DNA from: Pseudoxanthomonas sp.
GTDB lineage: Bacteria > Pseudomonadota > Gammaproteobacteria > Xanthomonadales > Xanthomonadaceae
NCBI GenBank assembly: GCA_026785795.1
Contig: JAJAZJ010000126.1
Coordinates: 1-12,260, forward strand
Reading direction: 5' to 3'
DNA: 12,260 nucleotides
The position numbers and the translations under genes are program-made. The notes under the pieces are model-generated. The model made no database searches. It was not told the DNA's origin and saw only the letters and a list, made by a program, of their open reading frames with translations. The stretch's first letter is position 1. Every line of letters begins with the position of its first letter. Positions 1 to 7,622 of the stretch are shown here, piece by piece.

Positions 1-153
1 ATCCTGGGCTATTTCGAGCAGGTGGGCGGACAGGGTTTCGACGGGAACTGTTTCGTCTTCGACCAGCGCGTAGCCCTGGATCCGGACCTGGCGCCGCTGG
101 CCGCAAAGGCCATGCGCGCGCAGGACGATCCCGGACCAATTCGCAGGCCGTAG
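1..153 (+). CDS. C-terminal end of a TrhO/UPF0176-like rhodanese (partial)
   Basis: Frame 1 is open from the left edge to a TAG at 151-153, giving the last 50 residues of a protein whose start lies outside the window. The stretch [10 protein letters not shown], followed by [14 protein letters not shown], resembles the segment just after the catalytic rhodanese loop in the TrhO/YceA (UPF0176) family. Members of that family hydroxylate uridine 34 of tRNA to make 5-hydroxyuridine. The rhodanese catalytic cysteine itself would be upstream and cannot be seen, so the assignment rests on this short C-terminal signature. The stop codon is formed by the first GTAG repeat unit (GTAG at 150-153). The gene converges on the minus-strand flavoprotein gene ending at 281. 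Another rhodanese-like sulfurtransferase is possible. Confidence 0.6.
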   Translation: MLGYFEQVGGQGFDGNCFVFDQRVALDPDLAPLAAKAMRAQDDPGPIRRP

Positions 154-265
154 GAGCGACCGTAGGAGCGACGTAAGTCGCGATGAGGCCCTCCCAGTGA
201 AGCTCCATCGCGACTTACGTCGCTCCTACGCTATCCAGCCTCATCGCGACTCATGTCGCTCCTAC
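150..265. repeat. Cluster of GTAG-headed palindromic (REP-like) repeats
   Basis: Three near-identical units and a partial one fill the space between two convergent genes. Unit A (162-187, plus orientation) begins GTAGGAGCGACGTAAGTCGC. Unit B (206-229) is its exact reverse complement over 24 bases. Unit C (240-265) is a second inverted copy, differing from A at two positions. A partial direct copy (GTAGGAGCGAC) lies at 150-160. Each unit contains its own small stem-loop (GCGAC, 4-nt loop, GTCGC), for example 168-181 and 245-258, and the loop sequence is what differs in unit C. Units A and B can also pair with each other as a 24-bp stem with a 20-base loop. Palindromic repeats headed by GTAG are known in Stenotrophomonas and relatives and are linked to REP-associated tyrosine transposases. 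Their position here suggests a bidirectional terminator or mRNA-end stabiliser (inference). Confidence 0.9.
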
Positions 266-280
266 GACGCCGGGGCGGAT

Positions 281-1462
281 TCAAATGGCGTTGCCGGCCG
301 CGTAGCCGGAGGCCCATGCCCACTGGAAGTTGTAGCCGCCCAGCCAGCCGGTCACGTCCACGACCTCGCCGATGAAATACAGCCCCGGGATTTTTTTCGA
401 CTGCAGGGTGCTTGAGGATAGCTCGTCGGTATCCACGCCGCCCAGGGTCACTTCGGCGGTGCGGTATCCTTCGGTGCCGCTGGCGATCAACGGCCAGTTT
501 TGCAGTTGCGTAGCGATGTCGCGCAATTGTGGTTCGTTGTACTGCTTCATCGGCTTGTTCGGCAACCAGAGATCGCACAGACGCTGTGCGAAACGCTTGG
601 GCAGCAGATCCGAGAGTACGGTTTTCAGCTCGGCGGCCGGACGTGCAGCCTGCTGCGCGCGCAATAGCTGGAAGGCATCGCCATCCGGCAGCAGGTCCAG
701 GCGCAGGTCGTCACCAGGCTGCCAGTAGGACGATATCTGCAGGATCGAAGGCCCGCTGACGCCACGATGGGTGATGAGCATGGAGTTCTGGAAGTGTTGG
801 CCATTGCAGCTTGCACGCACCGGCAGGGCGACGCCGCTGAGGTCGTGCAGGTGTTCCTGGTGCTTGCCGGTCAGCGTCAGCGGCACCAGTCCGGCGCGGG
901 TGGGCAATACGCTGTGCCCGAACTGCCGCGCGAGTTCGTATCCGAATCCACTGGCACCCATGCTGGGAATCGAGAGTCCGCCGCAGGCCACCACCAGCGA
1001 CGGTGCGGAATAGTTGCCGCGCGAAGTGTGCAGGGTGAAGCCTGCCTCGGTGTGTTGCACGCGTTCGATGCTGCAGCTGGTTTCAATGCTGGCGCCTGCG
1101 GCTGCACATTCGTCCAGCAGCATCTTCACGATCTGTTTGGAAGATTCATCGCAGAACAGCTGGCCCAGCTCCTTCTCGTGCCAGGCGATACCGTGCCGGT
1201 CTACCATCTCGATGAAATCCGATGGCGTGTAGCGGGCCAGCGCCGACTTGCAGAAGTGCGGGTTGGCGGAAAGAAAGTTGGCTGGCGTGGTGCCGGTGTT
1301 GGTGAAGTTGCAGCGGCCGCCGCCGGACATCAGGATCTTCTTGCCCACCCGGTTGGCGTGTTCAAGCACTAATACGCTCAGGCCGCGGCGGCCTGCGGCC
1401 AAGGCGCACATCAGCCCGGCCGCGCCGCCGCCAATGACCAGCACGTCGTGGCTCTGACTCAC
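281..1462 (-). CDS. YhiN/HI0933-family NAD(P)/FAD-dependent flavoprotein
   Basis: The 393-residue product has an N-terminal dinucleotide-binding fold with GGGAAG at residues 11-16. It continues with the family signature KILMSGGGRCNFTN at about 42-55 and a second cofactor-binding block near the C terminus (TLGGVD 339-344; YFIGEVVDVTGWLGGYNFQ 362-380). These identify the HI0933-like (YhiN/BaiN) flavoproteins, cytosolic FAD proteins whose physiological substrate is mostly unknown. Length matches the family, about 390-410. The chosen start is GTG at 1462-1460, because the next residues run straight into the conserved Rossmann strand (DVLVIGGG). The open frame extends 29 codons further upstream, but that extension is arginine-rich, lies inside yaeQ and looks spurious. 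The gene starts 4 bases after the yaeQ stop, so the two are probably cotranscribed. No strong Shine-Dalgarno sequence is visible, which suggests translational coupling. Confidence 0.9.
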   Translation of the reverse strand: MSQSHDVLVIGGGAAGLMCALAAGRRGLSVLVLEHANRVGKKILMSGGGRCNFTNTGTTPANFLSANPHFCKSALARYTPSDFIEMVDRHGIAWHEKELGQLFCDESSKQIVKMLLDECAAAGASIETSCSIERVQHTEAGFTLHTSRGNYSAPSLVVACGGLSIPSMGASGFGYELARQFGHSVLPTRAGLVPLTLTGKHQEHLHDLSGVALPVRASCNGQHFQNSMLITHRGVSGPSILQISSYWQPGDDLRLDLLPDGDAFQLLRAQQAARPAAELKTVLSDLLPKRFAQRLCDLWLPNKPMKQYNEPQLRDIATQLQNWPLIASGTEGYRTAEVTLGGVDTDELSSSTLQSKKIPGLYFIGEVVDVTGWLGGYNFQWAWASGYAAGNAI

Positions 1463-1466
1463 TCGC

Positions 1467-2021
1467 TTACAGACCCTGCGTGGCTGCTTGGCGCACCGTC
1501 GGCGTGATGCTGACCGCCACCTCCCCGCACAGGACCTGCATCTCGCCATCCTGGATCATCACGTTCAAGCGCATGCTGCGCCCCAGCAGCGCGGTCAATT
1601 CGGCAACCGGTTCGGTCGCTATGTCGATCACGGTGAGGTTCTTGCTGCGCTGTAGCGAATTGGCGTTCTTTTCCCACCAGATATCGGCGCTGCGGCCTGC
1701 GTACGTCACTACCACTACCTGCCGCGAGCGACCGCAGGCCTTGCGAATACGGGCTTCGTCAGGTTGGCCAAGGTCGATCCACTGTTCGATTTCCCCGGTC
1801 ATCTGCTTGCGCCACAGGTCCGGCTCGTCGTCCTGGCTCAGTCCGCGCCCGAATTCCAGATACTCATCCGCATACAGCGCAAAGGCCAACAGGCGCACCA
1901 TCAGGCGCGAATCGGTTTCGGACGGATGCTGGGCCAGGGTCAGGTTGTGCGTGGCGTAGTAATGCCGATCCATGTCGCTGATCTGCAGCTCGGCTTTTAC
2001 AACGGTGGATTTGAGCGCCAT
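1467..2021 (-). CDS. yaeQ: YaeQ family protein
   Basis: The 184-residue product begins MALKSTVVKAELQISDMDRH and matches the YaeQ family throughout: HPSETDSRLMVRLLAFALYA at 32-51, EPDLWRKQMTGEIEQWIDLG at 66-85, and a C-terminal barrel-like region ending near 184. YaeQ has a PD-(D/E)XK nuclease-like fold. A nuclease activity has not been firmly shown; enteric members were first described as suppressors of RfaH loss, so the role remains uncertain. The ATG at 2021 is preceded by AGG about 10 bases upstream on the minus strand. A TATCAT box on the minus strand (plus 2048-2053) could be a -10 element, but no good -35 was seen. The gene is divergent from the pseudouridine synthase and is the first gene of a likely two-gene operon with the flavoprotein. 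Confidence 0.9.
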   Translation of the reverse strand: MALKSTVVKAELQISDMDRHYYATHNLTLAQHPSETDSRLMVRLLAFALYADEYLEFGRGLSQDDEPDLWRKQMTGEIEQWIDLGQPDEARIRKACGRSRQVVVVTYAGRSADIWWEKNANSLQRSKNLTVIDIATEPVAELTALLGRSMRLNVMIQDGEMQVLCGEVAVSITPTVRQAATQGL

Positions 2022-2068
2022 TGAGCTGCCTGTGATAAAGGTCGGCCATGATACGTCCTTGCCCTGCC

Positions 2069-2072
2069 GGAG
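2069..2072 (+). promoter_or_regulatory. Shine-Dalgarno that supports a TTG start
   Basis: GGAG lies six bases upstream of the TTG at 2079-2081. An in-frame TGA at 2049-2051 and the absence of any ATG in the 5' part of the frame leave this TTG, or a GTG at 2112 without as good a ribosome site, as the possible start. Confidence 0.6.
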
Positions 2073-2078
2073 CCTGCC

Positions 2079-3065
2079 TTGGCCCTCGAAGCCCCTGATC
2101 CGCATTCGCCGGTGGCCAGCACGCTGCAGCTGCCGCCGGGCGAATGGCCCAGCCTGCTGGACGGCCTGTGCCATCGTTTTCCGCAGGTCGGGCGCACGCA
2201 GTGGCAGGACCGGTTTTCGCGCGGCCGAGTGCTGGACGCTCAGCGGCAGCCTCTGCAGGCCAATGCGTCGTACCGGGCGGGCAGCACGGTCCTGTATTTC
2301 CGCGAAGTCGCCGACGAGCCGTCGATTCCCTTTGAGGAAACGATCCTGCATGCCGACGCGCACCTGGTGGTGGCCGACAAACCGCATTTCCTGCCGGTGG
2401 CGCCCACCGGCGCCTACGTCCGCGAAACCCTGCTGACCCGGCTGGTCCGGCGATTGGACAATCCGGCGCTCGTGCCGCTGCATCGAATTGATCGGGCGAC
2501 CGCCGGGCTGGTGCTGTTCTCCGCCAAGCCCGCAAGCCGCGGCGCCTACCAGGCCCTGTTCCGCGAGCGCCGCATCCACAAGCGCTACGAAGCGGTGGCG
2601 GCCGGGCTGCCTGGCGCGGATTTTCCGCTCGTGCGCGCCTCACGTATCCTGAAGTCCGAGCCGTTCTTCCGGATGCAGGAAGTGCAGGGCAGCCCCAACG
2701 CGGTGACCCGGGTGGAGCTGCTGGACGCCGAAGGCCCCTGGTGGCGCTACGCGCTGTTTCCCGAAACCGGCCGCAAGCACCAGCTGCGGGTGCACATGGC
2801 CGGCCTGGGGGCGCCCATCCGCCATGATCCCTACTACCCGGTACTGACGCCCAGGGCCGCAGATGATCCGGACCGGCCAATGCAGCTGCTGGCCTGGTCC
2901 CTGTCGTTCACCGATCCGCTGGACGGGTCACTCCGGTATTTCCAGACTCAGCGGAGCCTGCTGCCCCAGCCAGACTGGCCTAAATCGGCATGCAAGACGG
3001 CTCCAGGCGGGCTACTGCCCGCTGTTTTCGGCCGGAGCGGAGCCGTCCGGCAGCGTGGAACCTGA
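2079..3065 (+). CDS. RluA-family RNA pseudouridine synthase
   Basis: This 328-residue enzyme isomerises uridine to pseudouridine in structured RNA; which tRNA or rRNA site it modifies cannot be told from the sequence. An S4-like N-terminal portion (about 20-75) precedes the catalytic domain. That domain carries the RluA motif HRIDRATAGLVLFS at 135-148 with the catalytic aspartate D138. It then has RIHKRYEA near 165-172, PNAVTRVELL at 206-215 and FPETGRKHQLRVHMAGLGAPI at 227-247. LVVADKPHFLPV at 96-107 is typical of the proteobacterial subgroup. The TTG start at 2079 is chosen because of a well-placed GGAG. The family normally ends soon after the LLAWSLSF-DPLDG segment (about 270-283). Here the last ~35 residues look non-conserved and overlap the small gene on the other strand by 54 bases. 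Confidence 0.88.
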   Translation: MALEAPDPHSPVASTLQLPPGEWPSLLDGLCHRFPQVGRTQWQDRFSRGRVLDAQRQPLQANASYRAGSTVLYFREVADEPSIPFEETILHADAHLVVADKPHFLPVAPTGAYVRETLLTRLVRRLDNPALVPLHRIDRATAGLVLFSAKPASRGAYQALFRERRIHKRYEAVAAGLPGADFPLVRASRILKSEPFFRMQEVQGSPNAVTRVELLDAEGPWWRYALFPETGRKHQLRVHMAGLGAPIRHDPYYPVLTPRAADDPDRPMQLLAWSLSFTDPLDGSLRYFQTQRSLLPQPDWPKSACKTAPGGLLPAVFGRSGAVRQRGT

Positions 3066-3173
3066 GGCTTCCGGCTCCCGCGTGGCCTGCTTCCTGGCCA
3101 GTTTTTCGTCCTGTTTCTTCTTCTTGGCCAGCTCGCGCTGTTTCTTTTCGAAGGAATAATTGGGCTTTGCCAT
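3012..3173 (-). CDS. Small lysine-rich conserved protein
   Basis: The 53-residue product starts MAKPNYSFEKKQRELAKKKK. It has a strongly basic, probably helical first half and an acidic/Ser/Pro-rich, likely disordered tail. Short proteins beginning with this MAKPNY-FEK-QREL-KKKK pattern recur in proteobacteria, including xanthomonads, and have no assigned function; nucleic-acid or ribosome contact is only a guess from the charge. The ATG at 3173 has an AGGAAG about seven bases upstream on the minus strand (plus 3181-3186). This supports it over the longer frame, whose start lies at 3338. The last 54 bases overlap the 3' end of the convergent pseudouridine synthase gene. The upstream region is shared, divergently, with the cold shock gene leader. 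Confidence 0.75.
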   Translation of the reverse strand: MAKPNYSFEKKQRELAKKKKQDEKLARKQATREPEASGSTLPDGSAPAENSGQ

Positions 3174-3254
3174 GGGCACGCTTCCTGTGGGGGTGCCCCA
3201 GTCTAGGGCATAGCGGCGGCCGGCCCGCCTGGAGGGGGTTTTGCCCCGGAATGG

Positions 3255-3269
3255 CTTTTCCGGGAAAAG
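3255..3269. promoter_or_regulatory. Perfect 7+1+7 dyad, candidate operator
   Basis: CTTTTCC and GGAAAAG are exact inverted copies around a single central G at 3262. The dyad lies between the divergent small lysine-rich gene and the cold shock gene, 14 bases upstream of the sigma-54-like element at 3284. It has no following T-tract, so it is more likely a protein-binding site than a terminator. The regulator is unknown. Confidence 0.4.
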
Positions 3270-3283
3270 GCGTGTAGTGTGCG

Positions 3284-3299
3284 TGGCACTGTGTTTGCT
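3284..3299 (+). promoter_or_regulatory. Predicted sigma-54 (RpoN) -24/-12 promoter for the cold shock gene
   Basis: The sequence TGGCACTGTGTTTGCT matches the RpoN consensus TGGCACG-N4-TTGCW at 11 of 12 defined positions; only the G after TGGCAC is replaced, by T. The invariant GG (3285-3286) and GC (3297-3298) are separated by ten bases, as required. Transcription would start near 3310, giving a leader of about 130 bases before the csp ATG at 3442. The prediction comes from sequence only; RpoN promoters also need an enhancer-binding activator site, which cannot be identified here. Confidence 0.5.
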
Positions 3300-3387
3300 T
3301 GGGTCACCGTAAATCGTGGCCTGATGCAGTCGATCCAAACGATCAGCTACATCTTTCCGCCTTGCTTAACGCCTGCAACTCAGTCTC

Positions 3388-3417
3388 AGCCCGGGGGTCC
3401 CCGGCTGTGATTTTTTT
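3388..3417 (+). promoter_or_regulatory. GC hairpin plus T7 tract in the cold shock leader
   Basis: CCGGGG (3391-3396) pairs with CCCCGG (3399-3404), with the inner pairs probably open. AG/CT outside a bulged C extends the stem to 3388-3406. Four bases later comes a run of seven T (3411-3417), and the ribosome site AGGAG is at 3429-3433. It resembles a weak intrinsic terminator placed inside the leader, so it could act as an attenuator or temperature-sensitive element. The gap between stem and T-run is longer than in typical terminators, so its activity is uncertain. Confidence 0.35.
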
Positions 3418-3441
3418 CAATCCGTTTCAGGAGTTTCAAAG

Positions 3442-3651
3442 ATGTCTGACCGTCAAACCGGTACCGTCAAGTGGTTCAACGATGCCAAGGGTTTTGGCTT
3501 CATCACCCCGCAGAGCGGCCCGGACCTTTTCGTGCATTTCCGCGCGATCCAGGGTTCTGGCTTCAAGTCGCTGCAAGAAGGCCAGAGCGTAAGCTTTGTC
3601 GCCGTGCAGGGCCAGAAGGGTATGCAGGCCGACGAAGTGCAGCCGCTGTAA
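3442..3651 (+). CDS. CspA-family cold shock protein
   Basis: The 69-residue product is a single cold shock (OB-fold) domain with the usual length and both RNA-binding motifs: KGFGFI at 16-21 (RNP1) and LFVHF at 29-33 (RNP2). It also has the family opening [18 protein letters not shown]. Such proteins bind single-stranded RNA or DNA and melt secondary structure as RNA chaperones. They may be cold-induced or constitutive, and which applies cannot be read from the protein. The ATG follows AGGAG (3429-3433) at an eight-base spacing. The leader is long if transcription starts near 3310, as in many regulated csp genes, and carries a hairpin with a T-tract. A strong terminator follows at 3676, so the gene is probably monocistronic. 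Several paralogues are usual, so no specific csp letter is given. Confidence 0.93.
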   Translation: MSDRQTGTVKWFNDAKGFGFITPQSGPDLFVHFRAIQGSGFKSLQEGQSVSFVAVQGQKGMQADEVQPL

Positions 3652-3675
3652 TAGCGACCGCATCAATCGCGACCG

Positions 3676-3704
3676 ACGCCGGGGCTTGCCCCGGCGTTTT
3701 TGTT
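3676..3704 (+). terminator. Intrinsic terminator after the cold shock gene
   Basis: ACGCCGGGGC (3676-3685) pairs perfectly with GCCCCGGCGT (3688-3697), with a very tight loop that in practice is CTTG. It is followed at once by a T-rich run (TTTTGTTT). Stem stability, position 25 bases after the csp stop and the T-run all fit a factor-independent terminator. Confidence 0.88.
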
Positions 3705-3728
3705 TGTGCGGCCACCAGCGCGTAGCCT
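3700..3728 (+). promoter_or_regulatory. Possible promoter for selO, leaderless start
   Basis: TTGTTT (3700-3705) and TAGCCT (3723-3728) are 17 bases apart and could be weak -35 and -10 elements. The selO ATG begins six bases after the -10, so the mRNA would start at or next to the initiation codon. No Shine-Dalgarno sequence is visible before the ATG. Both hexamers match the consensus at only about half their positions. Confidence 0.25.
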
Positions 3729-3734
3729 GTGCCC

Positions 3735-5294
3735 ATGCAGTCCCTGACCTTCGACAACCGCTTCATCGCATCGCTGCCCGGTGATCCTGCGACCGCCCCT
3801 GGGGTGCGCGAAGTCCGCGCCGCGGCCTGGTCGGCGGTGGATCCGACGCCGGTAGCTGCGCCCACCCTGCTGGCCTGTTCGCAGGAAACCGCGGCCCTGC
3901 TGGACCTGGACGAAGCCGATCCTGCTTCCCCGGAGTTCGCGCAGGTCTTCGGCGGCAACGCGCTGCTGGTCGGCATGCAGCCGTTCGCGGCCAACTACGG
4001 CGGCCATCAGTTCGGCCACTGGGCTGGCCAGCTGGGCGACGGCCGCGCAATCTCCCTCGGCGAAGCGATCAACCGGTCCGGGCAGCGGTGGGAACTGCAG
4101 CTAAAGGGCGCCGGCCCCACCCCGTATTCCCGCAGCGCAGACGGCCGCGCAGTGCTGCGCTCGTCAATCCGCGAGTTCCTGTGCAGCGAGGCCATGCACC
4201 ACCTGGGCGTGCCCACCACGCGCGCGTTGAGCCTGGTGGGGACGGGGGAATCGGTGGTCCGTGACATGTTCTATGACGGTCGCGCCAAACCAGAGCCCGG
4301 TGCCATCGTCTGCCGGGTGGCGCCGTCGTTCCTGCGTTTCGGCACCTACGAGCTGCCGGCTTCGCGCGGTGAGCTGGGGTTGCTGCAGCAGCTGGTGGAT
4401 TTCACCATCGCCCGCGATTTTCCGTGGCTGGAGGGCGCAGGTGAAGCGCTGTACGCCGCGTGGTTCGCTCAGGTCTGCGAACGCACCGCGGTGATGGTGG
4501 CGCACTGGATGAGGGTCGGCTTCGTGCATGGGGTGATGAACACGGACAATATGTCCATCCTTGGCCTGACCATCGACTATGGCCCCTACGGCTGGATCGA
4601 TGACTACAATCCGGATTGGACGCCCAACACCACCGACGCGCAGGGCAGGCGCTATCGCTTCGGTTGGCAGCCGCAGATCGCGTACTGGAACCTCACCCGC
4701 CTGGCGGGCGCGCTGTCATCGCTGTTTGCAGTTCCCGCGCCGCTGGAGGATGGACTGCTGCGCTATCGCGACACCTACGCCGCCTGCCACCGCGACAATG
4801 TCGCGCGAAAGCTGGGTCTGGCCGTTTGCAGCGACGAAGACCTGCTGCTGATGGAGGACCTGCAGGAGCTGATGCAGGCTGGCGAAGTGGACATGACCCT
4901 GTTGTTCCGTGGCTTGGCTGAGGTGGATCCCGCAAAGCCGGACCTCGCCGCGCTGGACGACGCGTTCTACCTCGCGGGAAAACGAGCGTTGATCGAGCCG
5001 GCGCTTTTGGCGTGGCTGCAGCGCCACGGTCAGCGCGTGCTGTCCGAAGCCGTCGAGCCATCGTCCAGGACTGCGCGCATGCAGCTGGCCAATCCGCGCT
5101 TCGTGCTGCGCAATTACCTGGCCCAGCAGGTCATTGACCGTGCCGGGCAGGGTGAAACGGCGGGCATTGCCGAACTGCTGGAGGTGATGCGGCGCCCCTA
5201 CGACGAACAGCCGGGTCGGGAGTCATTCGCCCGGCGTCGCCCTGACTGGGCCCGCGACCGTGCCGGCTGTTCCATGCTCTCCTGCAGTTCGTGA
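3735..5294 (+). CDS. selO: Protein adenylyltransferase SelO (YdiU/UPF0061)
   Basis: This 519-residue protein is a full-length SelO. SelO is a pseudokinase-fold enzyme that binds ATP in a flipped orientation and transfers AMP to Ser/Thr/Tyr of target proteins, linked to redox stress. Seen here: the N-terminal [19 protein letters not shown] block (87-105), [13 protein letters not shown] with the ATP-contacting lysine K124, and [12 protein letters not shown] at 138-149. [21 protein letters not shown] (266-286) holds the metal/catalytic residues D271, N272 and D281. The C-terminal tail ends C-SML-SCSS with cysteine C517 at the antepenultimate position, where animal SelO has selenocysteine. The ATG at 3735 fits the family start; an in-frame GTG at 3729 would add two residues. 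The gene begins 30 bases after the csp terminator and converges on dbpA with a 16-base gap and no obvious shared terminator. Confidence 0.95.
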   Translation: MQSLTFDNRFIASLPGDPATAPGVREVRAAAWSAVDPTPVAAPTLLACSQETAALLDLDEADPASPEFAQVFGGNALLVGMQPFAANYGGHQFGHWAGQLGDGRAISLGEAINRSGQRWELQLKGAGPTPYSRSADGRAVLRSSIREFLCSEAMHHLGVPTTRALSLVGTGESVVRDMFYDGRAKPEPGAIVCRVAPSFLRFGTYELPASRGELGLLQQLVDFTIARDFPWLEGAGEALYAAWFAQVCERTAVMVAHWMRVGFVHGVMNTDNMSILGLTIDYGPYGWIDDYNPDWTPNTTDAQGRRYRFGWQPQIAYWNLTRLAGALSSLFAVPAPLEDGLLRYRDTYAACHRDNVARKLGLAVCSDEDLLLMEDLQELMQAGEVDMTLLFRGLAEVDPAKPDLAALDDAFYLAGKRALIEPALLAWLQRHGQRVLSEAVEPSSRTARMQLANPRFVLRNYLAQQVIDRAGQGETAGIAELLEVMRRPYDEQPGRESFARRRPDWARDRAGCSMLSCSS

Positions 5295-5310
5295 GCGGGC
5301 CAGATGCGAC

Positions 5311-6696
<1,386 letters not shown>

Positions 6697-6708
6697 TGCC
6701 CATGATCG

Positions 6709-6734
6709 CAGCTACGCCGTGAACTGCGTAGCTG
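6709..6734 (-). promoter_or_regulatory. Perfect 9-bp hairpin between barstar and dbpA
   Basis: CAGCTACGC (6709-6717) and GCGTAGCTG (6726-6734) are exact inverted copies around an eight-base loop. The hairpin fits exactly between the barstar stop (6737-6739) and the dbpA start (6696). No T-run follows on the minus strand, so it is not a standard terminator. It may stabilise mRNA or influence dbpA initiation. Confidence 0.45.
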
Positions 6735-6736
6735 GG

Positions 6737-7174
6737 TCAGTCTTCCAGATTGACCAGGTCGCTTTCGCGCAATGCAAGGAATGCCCAGAACGGCACCTTG
6801 CGCTTGGCCCATTCGGCGCTGGCCTCGTCCAGGATGTCCACCAGCGTGTCGAAATCAGCCTCGGCGTCACGATGCAGCTCGCCGGCGCCGTCGAACAGCA
6901 GCACATAGCCGGGACCGGGCAGCCATTCAAGGTCACGCAGGCAGTCGGACAGGGCGTCCCAGTTGCGCCCAGCGGAGAGCGGGAAATCCAGGGCCACGGC
7001 GATACGCAGCAGCAGTGTGGCCTTGTTGGTGCAGCCCAGCAGGTCCAGGCGGCGCGCGCGCAGGCCGGCGTCGCGCCCCGCGGCTCCCAGCACGTCCAGG
7101 TCACTCGAGGCGACGAAGAAAACGCCCGCGCGTGCGGGGTCGTCCAGCCCCAGTTCGAAGCCGGATTCAGTCAT
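6737..7174 (-). CDS. Barstar-like ribonuclease inhibitor
   Basis: The 145-residue product has a barstar-type core at about 35-115. It contains LLRIAVALDFPLSAGRNWDALSDCLRDLEWL at 55-85 (split by helix boundaries), where the FP--G-NWDAL-DCL-DL pattern is the barstar signature; the residues around N71-W72-D73-L75 and D77 lie in the helix region that plugs the RNase active site in barstar. It is longer than Bacillus barstar (about 90 residues), with extra N- and C-terminal segments, and lacks any signal peptide, as expected for a cytoplasmic immunity protein. The ATG at 7174 overlaps the stop of the RNase gene (ATGA), so the inhibitor is translationally coupled to the toxin. It presumably neutralises that RNase before export. 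The pairing is inferred from family and position. Confidence 0.85.
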   Translation of the reverse strand: MTESGFELGLDDPARAGVFFVASSDLDVLGAAGRDAGLRARRLDLLGCTNKATLLLRIAVALDFPLSAGRNWDALSDCLRDLEWLPGPGYVLLFDGAGELHRDAEADFDTLVDILDEASAEWAKRKVPFWAFLALRESDLVNLED

Positions 7175-7590
7175 GGCCGTGGCTCGAAGCGGCGGAAGGA
7201 GTCGTAGTGGTCATCGGTGTAGTAATACACCGCCGGTGGTTCACCACCGGTGACTATCCGGCGCGCACCGCGATGACCAAGGCCCGGCGTGGTCACCGTG
7301 TATTCGCGATAGTAGCCGCGCGGCTCGGACGGCAGGTGGCCTTCACGATTGCCGAACACGCCGCCATCCTGGCGATGCGGGTAGGGTCCACCGCGCCGGA
7401 TCAGGGCCAGCGTGTCGCCAGCTTCGGGCGGGAGTGACGCCGGCGGCGGGCTGCGTGCGGCCTGCGCCGCATTGGGCGCCGTGCCGCTGCCAATCGATGG
7501 TGCGTGCGCCTGCCGGTCCGGCTGCTGCAGCCACCACCATCCTGCCAGGCACAGCGCCAGCAGCACGACCGTCCATAGCTTGCTTGTCAC
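7171..7590 (-). CDS. Barnase-type (N1/T1/U2 family) ribonuclease, exported
   Basis: The 139-residue protein starts with a hydrophobic segment (6-20: WTVVLLALCLAGWWW), which could be a signal peptide cleaved after AHA (about 28-30) or a membrane anchor. A Pro/Ala-rich linker follows, then a microbial guanyl-specific RNase domain at about 60-136. FGNREGHLP (79-87), YYREYTVTTPG (93-103), ARRIV (109-113) and YYYTDDHYDSF (122-132) align with the barnase pattern. By that alignment E96 is the general base, R110 or R111 the phosphate-binding arginine, and H128 the general acid, so the enzyme looks active. Start is GTG at 7590, with only a weak purine-rich stretch upstream. The stop overlaps the barstar start. 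It lies 32 bases after a lipoprotein gene on the same strand. Likely role: extracellular RNA use or attack on competitors, with barstar as self-protection (inference). Confidence 0.85.
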   Translation of the reverse strand: MTSKLWTVVLLALCLAGWWWLQQPDRQAHAPSIGSGTAPNAAQAARSPPPASLPPEAGDTLALIRRGGPYPHRQDGGVFGNREGHLPSEPRGYYREYTVTTPGLGHRGARRIVTGGEPPAVYYYTDDHYDSFRRFEPRP

Positions 7591-7622
7591 TGGCGCCGCC
7601 CGGGCCTGCAGTTAAATCTAGA

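Noticed and set aside
1463..1549. Upstream 29-codon extension of the flavoprotein gene
   Set aside because: It is arginine- and cysteine-rich, lies inside yaeQ and precedes the Rossmann fold that normally starts these proteins.
1864..2880. A 338-codon minus-strand frame opposite the pseudouridine synthase
   Set aside because: Its composition (Arg/Pro/Ala-rich) is typical of a shadow frame, and both yaeQ and the synthase explain the region.
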